Assembly (NCBI GenBank): GCA_002774795.1
Contig: PCYI01000030.1
Span: 12,607-34,943, forward strand
DNA from: Candidatus Vogelbacteria bacterium CG10_big_fil_rev_8_21_14_0_10_51_16
GTDB lineage: Bacteria; Patescibacteriota; Minisyncoccia; Phycocordibacterales; JACRKE01
Direction: 5' to 3'
Length of the DNA: 22,337 nt
In this document: positions 7,893-14,003 of the stretch, piece after piece
Position numbering within the stretch: position 1 is the first letter of the stretch
Layout: every line of letters starts with the position of its first letter
The notes under the pieces: model-generated
Told to the model about the DNA's origin: nothing
Seen by the model: the letters and a program-made list of their open reading frames with translations, nothing else
The model's database searches: none
Made by a program: the position numbers and the translations under genes

Positions 7893-8084
7893 ATGAAAGA
7901 AAAAATGCTAAAATATACCGTGATGTATGAACCCGCCGAAGAAGGTGGCTATGTGGTGCGTATTCCGACACTCGGGGCGGCCACACAAGGGGAAACGCTA
8001 GAAGAAGCACAGGCCATGGCGAAAGAATGCATCGAAGCAAATATTATTGGACTCCAAGAGCTTACCAAGAAAGTATTTACTTAA
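7893..8084 (+). CDS. HicB-like antitoxin, first copy
   Basis: A 63-residue protein with the HicB partial RNase-H-like fold: KYTVMYEPAEEGGYVVRIPTL, then GAATQGETLEEAQAMAKECIEANI. It is short and ends at FT without a C-terminal ribbon-helix-helix or HTH domain, so DNA binding is not obvious. ATG 7893 follows directly on the promoter; an in-frame start at 7749 lies upstream of the promoter and is rejected. A second, different HicB begins 3 nt after the stop. It may have arisen by duplication, or may neutralise the same toxin. Confidence 0.85.
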   Translation: MKEKMLKYTVMYEPAEEGGYVVRIPTLGAATQGETLEEAQAMAKECIEANIIGLQELTKKVFT

Positions 8085-8087
8085 AGC

Positions 8088-8333
8088 ATGAAATTAAAAC
8101 AGAAAATATACAATTATACGGCAATATTTGAACCCGATATGGAACGTGGCGGTTATGTTGTAAAGGTGCCAGCATTGCCGGGGTGCGTGACCCAGGGAGA
8201 CAACTTAGACGATGCCCAAATGAATGCACGGGAGGCAATCGAGCTGTATGTAGAATATATGAAGGACGCAAAAAAGCAAATTCCCATAGAGCATCGTGGC
8301 AGGGTTATAATTGATATTCCGGTCGCCGTTTAA
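8088..8333 (+). CDS. HicB-like antitoxin, second copy
   Basis: An 81-residue HicB-fold protein: NYTAIFEPDMERGGYVVKVPALPGCVTQGDNLDDAQMNAREAIELYVEYM, then a short basic/hydrophobic tail. It keeps the classic PxLPGCxTQG signature better than the first copy, so it is the likelier cognate antitoxin of the HicA toxin 6 nt downstream. It is related to the first HicB at the protein level but clearly diverged. No DNA-binding domain is evident. Confidence 0.9.
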   Translation: MKLKQKIYNYTAIFEPDMERGGYVVKVPALPGCVTQGDNLDDAQMNAREAIELYVEYMKDAKKQIPIEHRGRVIIDIPVAV

Positions 8334-8339
8334 GAATAT

Positions 8340-8570
8340 ATGAGTAAACTTCCCGCCCTGAAGCCGAAGCATGCTATAAAAATACTGACTAAACTCGGAT
8401 TCACTGAAAAGCGCCAAAAAGGGAGCCATAAGATTTTCGAGAATTCCGCGGGGACAGTGTTCGTGATTGCGGTGCACGGCAACAAAGAATTGAGAGCTGG
8501 CATTACTCATGAATTGAGACAGGTGTCTGGTCTGTCTGATGATGAGTTTTTAAAGTTGCTTAAGAAATAG
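8340..8570 (+). CDS. hicA: HicA-family mRNA interferase toxin
   Basis: A 76-residue, double-stranded-RNA-binding-like HicA (YcfA family) toxin that cleaves mRNA independently of the ribosome. It shows the order K-x-KHAIKILTKLGF, then QKGSHKIF with catalytic His30, then a beta strand (TVFVIAVHGNKELRAGIT) and a C-terminal helix (ELRQVSGLSDDEFLKLL). The conserved G-S-H and the length are normal, so the toxin looks active. It is the last gene of the hicB-hicB-hicA operon, the common hicBA order with an extra antitoxin. Confidence 0.92.
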   Translation: MSKLPALKPKHAIKILTKLGFTEKRQKGSHKIFENSAGTVFVIAVHGNKELRAGITHELRQVSGLSDDEFLKLLKK

Positions 8571-8634
8571 AGCAGTGTATAAAAGATAACAAAAACCCCT
8601 CGAACCACTGTCTTTGAGAAAATAAGATACGGAC

Positions 8635-9291
8635 ATGTCATCTACGCGAATAATCTCCGGCATTATCGGGAACTTGATACTTGCGGGTACTTTTCTCATG
8701 CTAATGCTTGATCAATCTGAGTATAAACACTTCATTGCAAGTACTGGGCTACTTATATTCATAGCTGAAGTATTGTCTATATTTGCTTCTGCATTAGCTT
8801 TAGGGCTCAATAGATCGGAGGAGCGCAATAGTACGTCGGCAGTATTTGAACACTTGCACCCCGCGATGCCGAAAATAATTTCGGCCATCCGATTGGGTAA
8901 GCGATTATTTCTACTAGGATTCTACCTTGTCTTCGCCCTGTCGTTTCTGCTTATATTCAAGAATTCTGTGTTCATTCTCTGGTTCACCCTAAGTTCGTCT
9001 ATCAAGATTATGGGTGGCAACTTAAATCAAAACAAGAGAATGGTTGTCTACCAGCTACTTTTTTTCATGTTGACAACGTCTATTATTACGATCATTGCGG
9101 GGTATGTACTTGGCAAGCCGACAAGTAATTTATTATCTTGTGGTAGTGGTGGCGGTTGTGGTGGATTGTTTATAGAAGCGCCATGGGCTCTTCTGTGGTG
9201 GGGCATTACATATTACTCTGGACTTGCGCTTTCGGAACTGTATTTTTACTGTCGCCCCTCCGCGCTTACAAAATTGCTTCCGGGGAAATAA
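8635..9291 (+). CDS. Unknown five-TM membrane protein
   Basis: A 218-residue protein not recognised as a known family. Hydrophobic segments occur at about 6-25, 35-57, 90-121 (one long or two short), 138-159 and 183-205. A Cys/Gly-rich loop between the last two (SCGSGGGCGG, C169 and C175) could form a disulphide or bind metal. Base composition is more A+T-rich than in the neighbouring housekeeping genes, which, with the adjacent toxin-antitoxin modules, suggests acquired DNA. The gap to tatD is 12 nt. No promoter or ribosome-binding site is clear. Confidence 0.7.
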   Translation: MSSTRIISGIIGNLILAGTFLMLMLDQSEYKHFIASTGLLIFIAEVLSIFASALALGLNRSEERNSTSAVFEHLHPAMPKIISAIRLGKRLFLLGFYLVFALSFLLIFKNSVFILWFTLSSSIKIMGGNLNQNKRMVVYQLLFFMLTTSIITIIAGYVLGKPTSNLLSCGSGGGCGGLFIEAPWALLWWGITYYSGLALSELYFYCRPSALTKLLPGK

Positions 9292-9303
9292 ATTCAAAAA
9301 CCA

Positions 9304-10203
9304 ATGCCTAAATTCATAGACATACATACTCATTCGCAGTTCGTGGCTTTTGATGAGGACAGAGAAGTTGTAATGAGGCGAGCGGAAGAGGCCGAAGTGG
9401 GACAGATTGTGGTGGGGACGCAGAAGGACACCTCACAAGCGGCTGTTGCGCTCGCGAATGCTTATTCGGACACATGGGCCACGATCGGCCTGCACCCCAT
9501 CCATACCGCATGCTCGCACCATGACACAGCCGAGCTTGGCGGGGGAGAGGCGGCCAAGGCCTTTGCTTCGCGTGGGGAGGTGTTTGACTACGCGTACTAC
9601 AAAGCGCTCGCTCTTGATCCGAAAGTGGTGGGCATCGGCGAATGTGGCCTCGACTACTACCGACAGACGACGATTAGCGCGGATAATAGGACGCGGATAG
9701 GTATGGATAGCGCTTGGCGAGAGGAGCGGGAGCGACAGATGGAGGCGTTTGAGGCGCAGATCGCGCTTGCAAACGAAGTAGGTAAGCCATTGATGCTCCA
9801 CATTCGCGACGGCAAGACTTCGAAGGAGTCCACCGGGGAGGCTTATCGTGATGCCCTTGCCACTCTTAAGCGCACAGCCAAGGTGGCTGGCAACGTGCAT
9901 TTTTTCGCGGGGACGACAGAAATTGCCAAGCAGTTTCTCGACCTCGGCTTTACGATTTCTTTTACCGGTGTCATCACCTTTACCCACGATTACGATGAGG
10001 TGATAAGATTTATTCCCCTCGACATGCTCCAAGCGGAGACCGACAGCCCTTACGTTGCCCCCATGCCTCACCGCGGAAAACGGAATGAGCCGGCTTATGT
10101 GACGGAGATTGTGAAGAGAATAGCGGAAATCAAGGGCCTGCATCTTGAAGAGAGTCGTCTTGCCCTCCTCCACAACGCTCGTCGCGTTTGGAGGCTCCCT
10201 TAA
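9304..10203 (+). CDS. tatD: TatD-family metal-dependent DNase/hydrolase
   Basis: A 299-residue TIM-barrel amidohydrolase-like nuclease of the TatD/YcfH/YjjV group. The metal ligands of the family are all visible: DIHTH (H8, H10), GECGLDYY (E113), LHIRDG (H166), VHFFAG (H199) and ETDSPY (D247). An extra segment at about 66-105 (CSHHDTAELGGGE to KALA) lies between GLHP and VGIGE, where many TatD proteins are shorter. Similar insertions occur in CPR homologues as far as I recall. Known members are Mg-dependent 3'-5' exonucleases, or hydrolases in DNA repair or RNA turnover. It lies upstream of rpsF but is separated from it by a long inverted repeat and a promoter, so it is probably not co-transcribed. 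Confidence 0.93.
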   Translation: MPKFIDIHTHSQFVAFDEDREVVMRRAEEAEVGQIVVGTQKDTSQAAVALANAYSDTWATIGLHPIHTACSHHDTAELGGGEAAKAFASRGEVFDYAYYKALALDPKVVGIGECGLDYYRQTTISADNRTRIGMDSAWREERERQMEAFEAQIALANEVGKPLMLHIRDGKTSKESTGEAYRDALATLKRTAKVAGNVHFFAGTTEIAKQFLDLGFTISFTGVITFTHDYDEVIRFIPLDMLQAETDSPYVAPMPHRGKRNEPAYVTEIVKRIAEIKGLHLEESRLALLHNARRVWRLP

Positions 10204-10339
10204 ATCTATACCAGACCGTCCGAAAACAAGAAGCAAGGCTTCTGCTGTAGCAAAGACTCCTTACTTTTAGCCACGTGGGTTGTTGTACCAACTAAGAAGC
10301 CTTGCTTCCTGGCTGTTTTCGGACGGTCTGGTATAGATT
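10203..10339. repeat. Long inverted repeat between tatD and rpsF
   Basis: Outer arms 10203-10228 and 10314-10339 are perfect 26-nt reverse complements. Inner arms 10230-10243 and 10295-10308 (GAAGCAAGGCTTCT and its complement) are perfect over 14 nt, offset by a few unpaired bases. About 51 nt lie in the centre. No T-run follows, so this is not a normal intrinsic terminator, although the RNA would fold into a long stem after tatD. The inner arm shares the core GAAGCAAGGC with the palindrome inside metG. The structure resembles a small non-autonomous palindromic element. Confidence 0.9.
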
Positions 10340-10365
10340 GCTGGTATCCTGCGGTTGACGCGCAG

Positions 10366-10394
10366 TTGCGCTGTGGGGGCTAATTTGCTACTAT
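10366..10394 (+). promoter_or_regulatory. rpsF operon promoter
   Basis: TTGCGC (10366-10371), 17-nt spacer, TACTAT (10389-10394), then 8 nt to ATG 10403. The spacing predicts a leaderless rpsF mRNA. An upstream in-frame TTG at 10355 lies before the promoter and is rejected as a start. Confidence 0.55.
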
Positions 10395-10402
10395 ATCCCC
10401 AC

Positions 10403-10897
10403 ATGTCAGAAGATATTAAAGATACAAAGCTTTACGAGTTTGCCTATCACCTCTTGCCGGTAGTGGCCGTGGAAGCGCTTCAGACTGAAGTGAACTCCCT
10501 TAAGGGGCTGATTGAGGGCGTGGGCGGAGTAGTTGAATCGGCTGAACTCCCCAAGATGCGCCCGCTCGCCTATGTTATTCGTAAAAAAATCGCGAACGTG
10601 TGGCAAGAGTTTACCCACGGCCATTTCGGTGTTCTTGTCTTCCGCGTTCCCGCGATGGCGGTACCGGAGATTAAGGTTGGATTGGATAAAGTAGAAACTA
10701 TTCTTCGCGGTATGATTACAGAGAGCTTTCCTTACGAGACTCCCACCCGTCGTCTTCCCGTAGCCGCTTCTGTCGGCGAGCGCGATTCAGTGGATTCTGA
10801 TACCCAGATAGCATCCAAGGCACCCACGCCTGCCCCCGTAATGAGTGTCGAAGAAATAGACAAAGAGGTGGAAGACCTCATCGCAACTACGGTGTAA
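10403..10897 (+). CDS. rpsF: 30S ribosomal protein bS6
   Basis: Ribosomal protein of the small-subunit platform that binds 16S rRNA with bS18. The ferredoxin-like S6 pattern is clear: KLYEFAYHLLPVV, then KGLIEGVGGVVESAELPKMRPLAYVIRKK, then GHFGVLVFRVPAMAVPEIKVGLDKVETILRGMI. At 164 residues it is longer than the usual 95-135. The extra part (about 105-164) is a hydrophilic, Ala/Pro/Asp/Glu-rich C-terminal tail. ATG 10403 gives the normal N-terminus and fits the promoter. It leads the conserved rpsF-ssb-rpsR cluster. Confidence 0.95.
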   Translation: MSEDIKDTKLYEFAYHLLPVVAVEALQTEVNSLKGLIEGVGGVVESAELPKMRPLAYVIRKKIANVWQEFTHGHFGVLVFRVPAMAVPEIKVGLDKVETILRGMITESFPYETPTRRLPVAASVGERDSVDSDTQIASKAPTPAPVMSVEEIDKEVEDLIATTV

Positions 10898-10942
10898 GTA
10901 TTTTGTGAAAGTGGGACAGAGAACTCATAGTCGGCACGTATC

Positions 10943-10963
10943 ACTACAAACTACAAACTAAAA
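10943..10963 (+). repeat. Heptanucleotide array before ssb
   Basis: Three 7-nt units (ACTACAA, ACTACAA, ACTAAAA) are followed by ACTCTCC, ending 10 nt before the ssb start. The same unit forms the array at 16770-16797 next to recA. Confidence 0.75.
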
Positions 10964-10973
10964 ACTCTCCCCC

Positions 10974-11456
10974 ATGTATTTAAACAAGGCCATCATTATC
11001 GGAAATCTTACGCGCGACCCCGAGAAGCGTGCTATGCCTTCGGGCAACGCCGTCACTTCATTTTCGGTGGCCACAAACAGTGTCTGGAAAGATAAAGACG
11101 GCATGAAAAAGGAGGCGACCGAGTTTCACAATATCGTTGTCTTTGGGCGACCAGCCGAAAACTGCGCCCAGTACCTTAAGAAGGGGCAAAGCGTGCTCGT
11201 TGAAGGACGCATGCAGACCCGCAGTTGGGATGACCAGACATCCGGGCAGAAAAAGTACCGCACCGAAGTGGTGGCCGATAGAGTGCAGTTTGGCCCCAAG
11301 GCCATGGGAGGGGCGAGCCAGGGTGCGAGTGGTACCGCGGCCGGCGGGGCAGGCTTCGGCGCTTCTCAGTCGTCGCCGAGCCAAGAGTCCGCTCCGCCCC
11401 TCGACACTATCGAGTACCCGGAAGAGCAGAGTAATCCAGACGATATCCCGTTTTAA
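10974..11456 (+). CDS. ssb: Single-stranded DNA-binding protein
   Basis: A 160-residue SSB that coats single-stranded DNA in replication, recombination and repair. The N-terminal OB fold (1-about 108) has the bacterial hallmarks: MYLNKAIIIGNLTRDPEKR, VTSFSVATNS, EFHNIVVFGRPAENCAQYLKKG and SVLVEGRMQTRSW. A Gly/Ser/Ala-rich flexible linker (about 112-145) leads to an acidic tip ending in DIPF, the conserved tail that recruits replication and repair partners. The gene sits between rpsF and rpsR as in many bacteria, 76 nt after rpsF. Confidence 0.97.
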   Translation: MYLNKAIIIGNLTRDPEKRAMPSGNAVTSFSVATNSVWKDKDGMKKEATEFHNIVVFGRPAENCAQYLKKGQSVLVEGRMQTRSWDDQTSGQKKYRTEVVADRVQFGPKAMGGASQGASGTAAGGAGFGASQSSPSQESAPPLDTIEYPEEQSNPDDIPF

Positions 11457-11461
11457 CTACA

Positions 11462-11541
11462 CGACTTACGAATATCGACTTACGACTTAGGAATAATGTA
11501 ACTCATTCGTAAATCGTAAGTCGTAAATCCTAAATCGAAAA
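11462..11541 (+). repeat. Inverted pair of heptanucleotide arrays before rpsR
   Basis: Units CGACTTA, CGAATAT, CGACTTA, CGACTTA and GGAATAA run from 11462 to 11496. Units TCGTAAA, TCGTAAG, TCGTAAA, TCCTAAA and TCGAAAA run from 11507 to 11541. The two arrays are reverse-complement types (11461-11471 pairs with 11514-11524). The second array ends 2 nt before the rpsR start codon, so it occupies the position of a ribosome-binding site. Confidence 0.88.
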
Positions 11542-11543
11542 TT

Positions 11544-11753
11544 ATGAATACCACCAAACAATGCTACTTTTGCAACAATAACGTGAAGCATGTCGACTAT
11601 AAAGACGTCGATGCTCTAAAGAAGTTTATGAATCCCTATGCCCGCATGCTCGGCAAACGGAAAACTTCTGTTTGTTCCTTGCATCAGCGCAAACTCGCCA
11701 TGGCGATCAAGCGCGCCCGCTTCATGGCTTTAGTGCCATTTGTGGCGCGTTAG
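11544..11753 (+). CDS. rpsR: 30S ribosomal protein bS18
   Basis: A 69-residue basic protein that pairs with bS6 on the 30S platform. The family core is intact: VDYKDVDALKKFMNPYARMLGKR, then TSVCSLHQRKLAMAIKRARFMALVPFV. It is the zinc-binding (C+) form, with C7, C10, C44 and H47 as probable ligands; many bacteria carry a version without these. No Shine-Dalgarno sequence precedes the ATG; instead a heptanucleotide array ends 2 nt upstream. Confidence 0.96.
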   Translation: MNTTKQCYFCNNNVKHVDYKDVDALKKFMNPYARMLGKRKTSVCSLHQRKLAMAIKRARFMALVPFVAR

Positions 11754-11756
11754 TAA

Positions 11757-11822
11757 GGCGGTCACTAGATCATGAAAAAAACATCTTCGCTCAAAAAAGA
11801 CCGCCACTTTGGCGGTTCTTTC
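11757..11822 (+). promoter_or_regulatory. Attenuator-like alternative hairpins after rpsR
   Basis: Three segments can pair in two exclusive ways. GGCGGTC (11757-11763) pairs with GACCGCC (11799-11805). Alternatively ACCGCC (11800-11805) pairs with GGCGGT (11811-11816) over a 5-nt loop, preceded by an A-run and followed by TTCTTT, which looks like an intrinsic terminator. The first pairing would enclose the start codon at 11772; the second would end transcription after the rpsR operon. Function is inferred. Confidence 0.4.
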
Positions 11823-12881
11823 GCCTCTACCTTTCCGGCCGGTTTGCAGGAGGTGGTGCGGGAGACGCTTTTAAAGAAGCGGGGCAAGTTTCATATTTTA
11901 CATCTTTTAGATGGGCTCGTGATTTATGAGACAACCTACTCCGAGCGGATTCTTCGTGACCTTCGCTATTTTACAAACACGTTTCGAGTGCACGAAGTTT
12001 TTGAGAAGGTTACGCCAAGTGAGGCAGAGCTCGCGTGTCTGCTCGATAAAATAGAACGCAACGGCCTTCTCTTACATCACCTTGCGAAGAGCTTGCCTCC
12101 GCACCGATACACCTTTTCCGTAATTACTTCGCTTGAAAATGCCATGGTGCCTTTGCCGCCCGACGCCGGGCATCGTTTGGTGCAGACACTTCTCACTAAG
12201 TTGCCCATCCGGCATCGGGTTAAAAATCCGGAGCTTGAATTTTGGCTTTATGTACGCAGAGAGGGGATTGGTTTTTTTGGGACCCGCATCACCTACCCAC
12301 AGAAGTCAAAAAAAGTGGCCGGCAAGTTGCGACCGGCCCTCGCACATTTGCTTTGCCTGCTCTCTGGCCCACATCCTCGGGACTCCGTACTCGACCCGTT
12401 TGCGGGCCACGGGGGTATCATCCTCGAGCGAGCTGGCCACTTTCCATACTCTTCTTGTGTTGCCCTTGAGGCGGACGCAGGTCTGGTGCAGACGATAAAG
12501 CGCGAGGCCGGCCGTCTTCACCTTACGCGCTTCACCGCTCGGGCGGATGATGCCACTAGTCTTGCCACAGTACCGGATCATTCCATTACGAAGATTATCA
12601 CCGACCCACCGTGGGGTCTTTACGCAGGGTCCATCGATAAATTAGACGCACTTTATGGTAAGGCCCTCCACTCTTTCTCGCGGGTGCTTGTGGGGGGAGG
12701 TATTGCCGTTGTTCTTTCCGGTGCTCCGGAAGTTTTTAGAGGCGCATGCAAGCAGTTGGCCGGTCAATTTGCCATTGTGGCCACCTATCCGATCCTGGTC
12801 TCCGGCAAAAAAGCCACCGTCTTCAAGCTCCGTCGCCTCATACAGAAAGAAACTTCGCCAAGGGTCAAGCGCAAGACATAA
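11772..12881 (+). CDS. Trm11/RlmL-like RNA methyltransferase
   Basis: A 369-residue protein with a C-terminal Rossmann SAM methyltransferase domain of the UPF0020/PF01170 group. Visible are PALAHLLCLLSG, motif I VLDPFAGHGG (206-215), an acidic ALEAD (231-235) and the catalytic TDPPWG (277-282), the N-DPP-[YFW] signature of enzymes that methylate exocyclic amino groups of guanine or adenine. The N-terminal part (about 15-180), beginning FASTFPAGLQEVV, fits a THUMP-like RNA-binding module. tRNA guanine-N2 methylation is the best guess; rRNA is possible. It begins 18 nt after rpsR. A terminator-like hairpin overlaps codons 10-16, so the true start, or its expression, may be regulated. Confidence 0.8.
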   Translation: MKKTSSLKKDRHFGGSFASTFPAGLQEVVRETLLKKRGKFHILHLLDGLVIYETTYSERILRDLRYFTNTFRVHEVFEKVTPSEAELACLLDKIERNGLLLHHLAKSLPPHRYTFSVITSLENAMVPLPPDAGHRLVQTLLTKLPIRHRVKNPELEFWLYVRREGIGFFGTRITYPQKSKKVAGKLRPALAHLLCLLSGPHPRDSVLDPFAGHGGIILERAGHFPYSSCVALEADAGLVQTIKREAGRLHLTRFTARADDATSLATVPDHSITKIITDPPWGLYAGSIDKLDALYGKALHSFSRVLVGGGIAVVLSGAPEVFRGACKQLAGQFAIVATYPILVSGKKATVFKLRRLIQKETSPRVKRKT

Positions 12882-12907
12882 ATCATTAGGCACGAGAAGC
12901 TCGATAC

Positions 12908-12928
12908 AGGAAACTAGAAACTGGAAAA
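12908..12928 (+). repeat. Heptanucleotide array
   Basis: Three 7-nt units (AGGAAAC, TAGAAAC, TGGAAAA) of the same type as the array at 2046-2080, located 27 nt after the stop of the RNA methyltransferase. Confidence 0.7.
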
Positions 12929-12934
12929 TGTGAT

Positions 12935-12970
12935 GTTAAAAACAAAAGGACCACCGACAAGTGGTGGTCC
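12935..12970 (-). terminator. Intrinsic terminator of the TPR-like gene
   Basis: On the minus strand, GGACCACC (12970-12963), a 7-nt loop and GGTGGTCC (12955-12948) form an 8-bp GC-rich stem followed by TTTTGTTTTT. It lies about 50 nt after the stop of the minus-strand gene at 13023, in the gap between two convergent genes. Confidence 0.8.
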
Positions 12971-12979
12971 GAGGTGGTC

Positions 12980-13008
12980 AGTCCTTAGCGACCTGGTCGC
13001 TAAGGACT
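12980..13008. repeat. 13-bp hairpin in the convergent gap
   Basis: Arms 12980-12992 and 12996-13008 are perfect complements around a 3-nt loop (CTG). There is no T-run on either side. It may add to termination between the converging genes or protect mRNA 3' ends. Confidence 0.7.
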
Positions 13009-13022
13009 AGACGGCTACTCTG

Positions 13023-13763
13023 TTAGTGATGGCGGCTGTGGCAGTCGAGCTTGGCGCGCGCTTCCGCGAGCGCCTGCTCGCACTGCAAGGTTTGGTCGGG
13101 GAGACTGGCCTCCTTGGCCCGCTTGAGAGCTTCCTCGAGCGAGTCGTAGGCGCGGGCTCGCCAGCCCTTGGTCGCCTCGTATTCACCAACGGCCCGCAGG
13201 ATGCGGACGCTCTGGTTGTGGTCACACGCGGGGCCGAGGGCGATCTCCTTGGCATCCTGAAAAAAGAAGCCGACAGTGCCAGGGTTCAGACCCAAAGCAA
13301 ACCGACACTTGGCGACACCGCACAGCACTAGCCCCTTCTCGTGGGGCTTGAACTTGCCACCCTCCTCTTCGCGCTCTATGTCATAGATAGTGTAGAGGGC
13401 GGCTTCGTAACATTCGTGGGCTTTCTCCATGTCACCCAAGCGAAAAAAGAGCGCTCCCAGCACATCAAGCTGGTTGTGGGTGAGCTCACCGAAGTGCTTG
13501 AAGTACACCCAGTGCGCCAGCCGGCGGGCTTCAAGAATATAGCGAGCCGACCAGAGGGCGAGGTCGAGCCGCCAGCGGTACTCGCGCCAGCGCGTGAGAC
13601 ACTGCTTGGCCGCTGTGTAGAGCTGGCTTACCAGACCCACAGTGGCATCTCTTACCTCCGTGGGAGAAAAAGCCGCCTCATAGTTGGCCCGCGTGCGGGC
13701 GAGCGAGCCATTCGGGCCGAAAACCTCCCCGGCCCATGTTTTGTTGCATGTTTCCTTGTCCAC
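13023..13763 (-). CDS. TPR-like helical repeat protein (hypothetical)
   Basis: A 246-residue, mostly alpha-helical soluble protein. The stretch LTHNQLDVLGALFFRLGDMEKAHECYEAALYTI matches the tetratricopeptide pattern (W/L-x2-L-G, then A-x3-Y-x2-A). A second repeat-like block near the C-terminus reads RILRAVGEYEATKG to SLEEALKRAKEA. No enzyme motif or signal peptide is seen, so it is probably a protein-interaction scaffold. Long plus-strand frames overlap it, but the minus frame is preferred. It has TPR periodicity, a strong ribosome-binding site (13771-13776) placed 7 nt before GTG 13763, and a good terminator just downstream. TTG 13766 is an alternative start. Confidence 0.72.
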   Translation of the reverse strand: MDKETCNKTWAGEVFGPNGSLARTRANYEAAFSPTEVRDATVGLVSQLYTAAKQCLTRWREYRWRLDLALWSARYILEARRLAHWVYFKHFGELTHNQLDVLGALFFRLGDMEKAHECYEAALYTIYDIEREEEGGKFKPHEKGLVLCGVAKCRFALGLNPGTVGFFFQDAKEIALGPACDHNQSVRILRAVGEYEATKGWRARAYDSLEEALKRAKEASLPDQTLQCEQALAEARAKLDCHSRHH

Positions 13764-13770
13764 CAAAATA

Positions 13771-13776
13771 CCTCCC
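13771..13776 (-). promoter_or_regulatory. Strong ribosome-binding site (GGGAGG)
   Basis: GGGAGG on the minus strand lies 7 nt before GTG 13763 and decides the start of the TPR-like gene. It is notable because most genes in this window have no Shine-Dalgarno sequence. Confidence 0.65.
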
Positions 13777-13913
13777 GGGCCAGTGGCCCTGCTCTATCTG
13801 TAGTGTATGAGTTGTGGGGTCCTTGTTTCCTCCGTTAAACTACTTTATTTGTGATGAAAGAGCAAGTAATCGGGGCAAACTCGTCGCCCGCTCCGCACCC
13901 TTGGCTCGTCCAT

Positions 13914-13963
13914 GTTCAGTAAGGTTCAGTAAGGTTCAACCTTACGCAAGGTTGAACCTTACT
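13914..13963. repeat. 10-nt direct repeats running into a 16-bp hairpin
   Basis: GTTCAGTAAG occurs twice in tandem (13914-13923 and 13924-13933). The second copy forms part of a perfect 16-bp stem (13928-13943 with 13948-13963, loop ACGC). It lies about 40 nt after the minus-strand phosphatase gene but has no T-run in that direction. On the plus strand only TTTT follows. The surrounding gap 13767-14003 shows no gene. Confidence 0.85.
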
Positions 13964-14003
13964 TTTGAAGGAGCCTCCCCTTGCTTACCGGGTTCTTTTA
14001 GGG

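Noticed and set aside
9433..10236. Long minus-strand frame (267 codons) antisense to tatD
   Set aside because: It mirrors a gene with complete TatD metal-binding motifs, and its translation resembles no protein family.
10203..10339. The tatD-rpsF inverted repeat as an intrinsic terminator
   Set aside because: No T-run follows either arm and the loop is about 51 nt; it is kept as a repeat instead.
10355..10402. TTG start extending bS6 by 16 residues
   Set aside because: It lies upstream of the promoter boxes, and normal S6 proteins begin at the MSEDIKD-type N-terminus.
11462..11541. Possible CRISPR array
   Set aside because: Units are 7 nt, degenerate and contiguous, with no spacers and no cas genes; they belong to the heptanucleotide arrays.
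13341..13838. Plus-strand frame of 165 codons opposite the TPR-like gene
   Set aside because: The minus strand has TPR periodicity, a ribosome-binding site and an intrinsic terminator. The plus frame has none of these.
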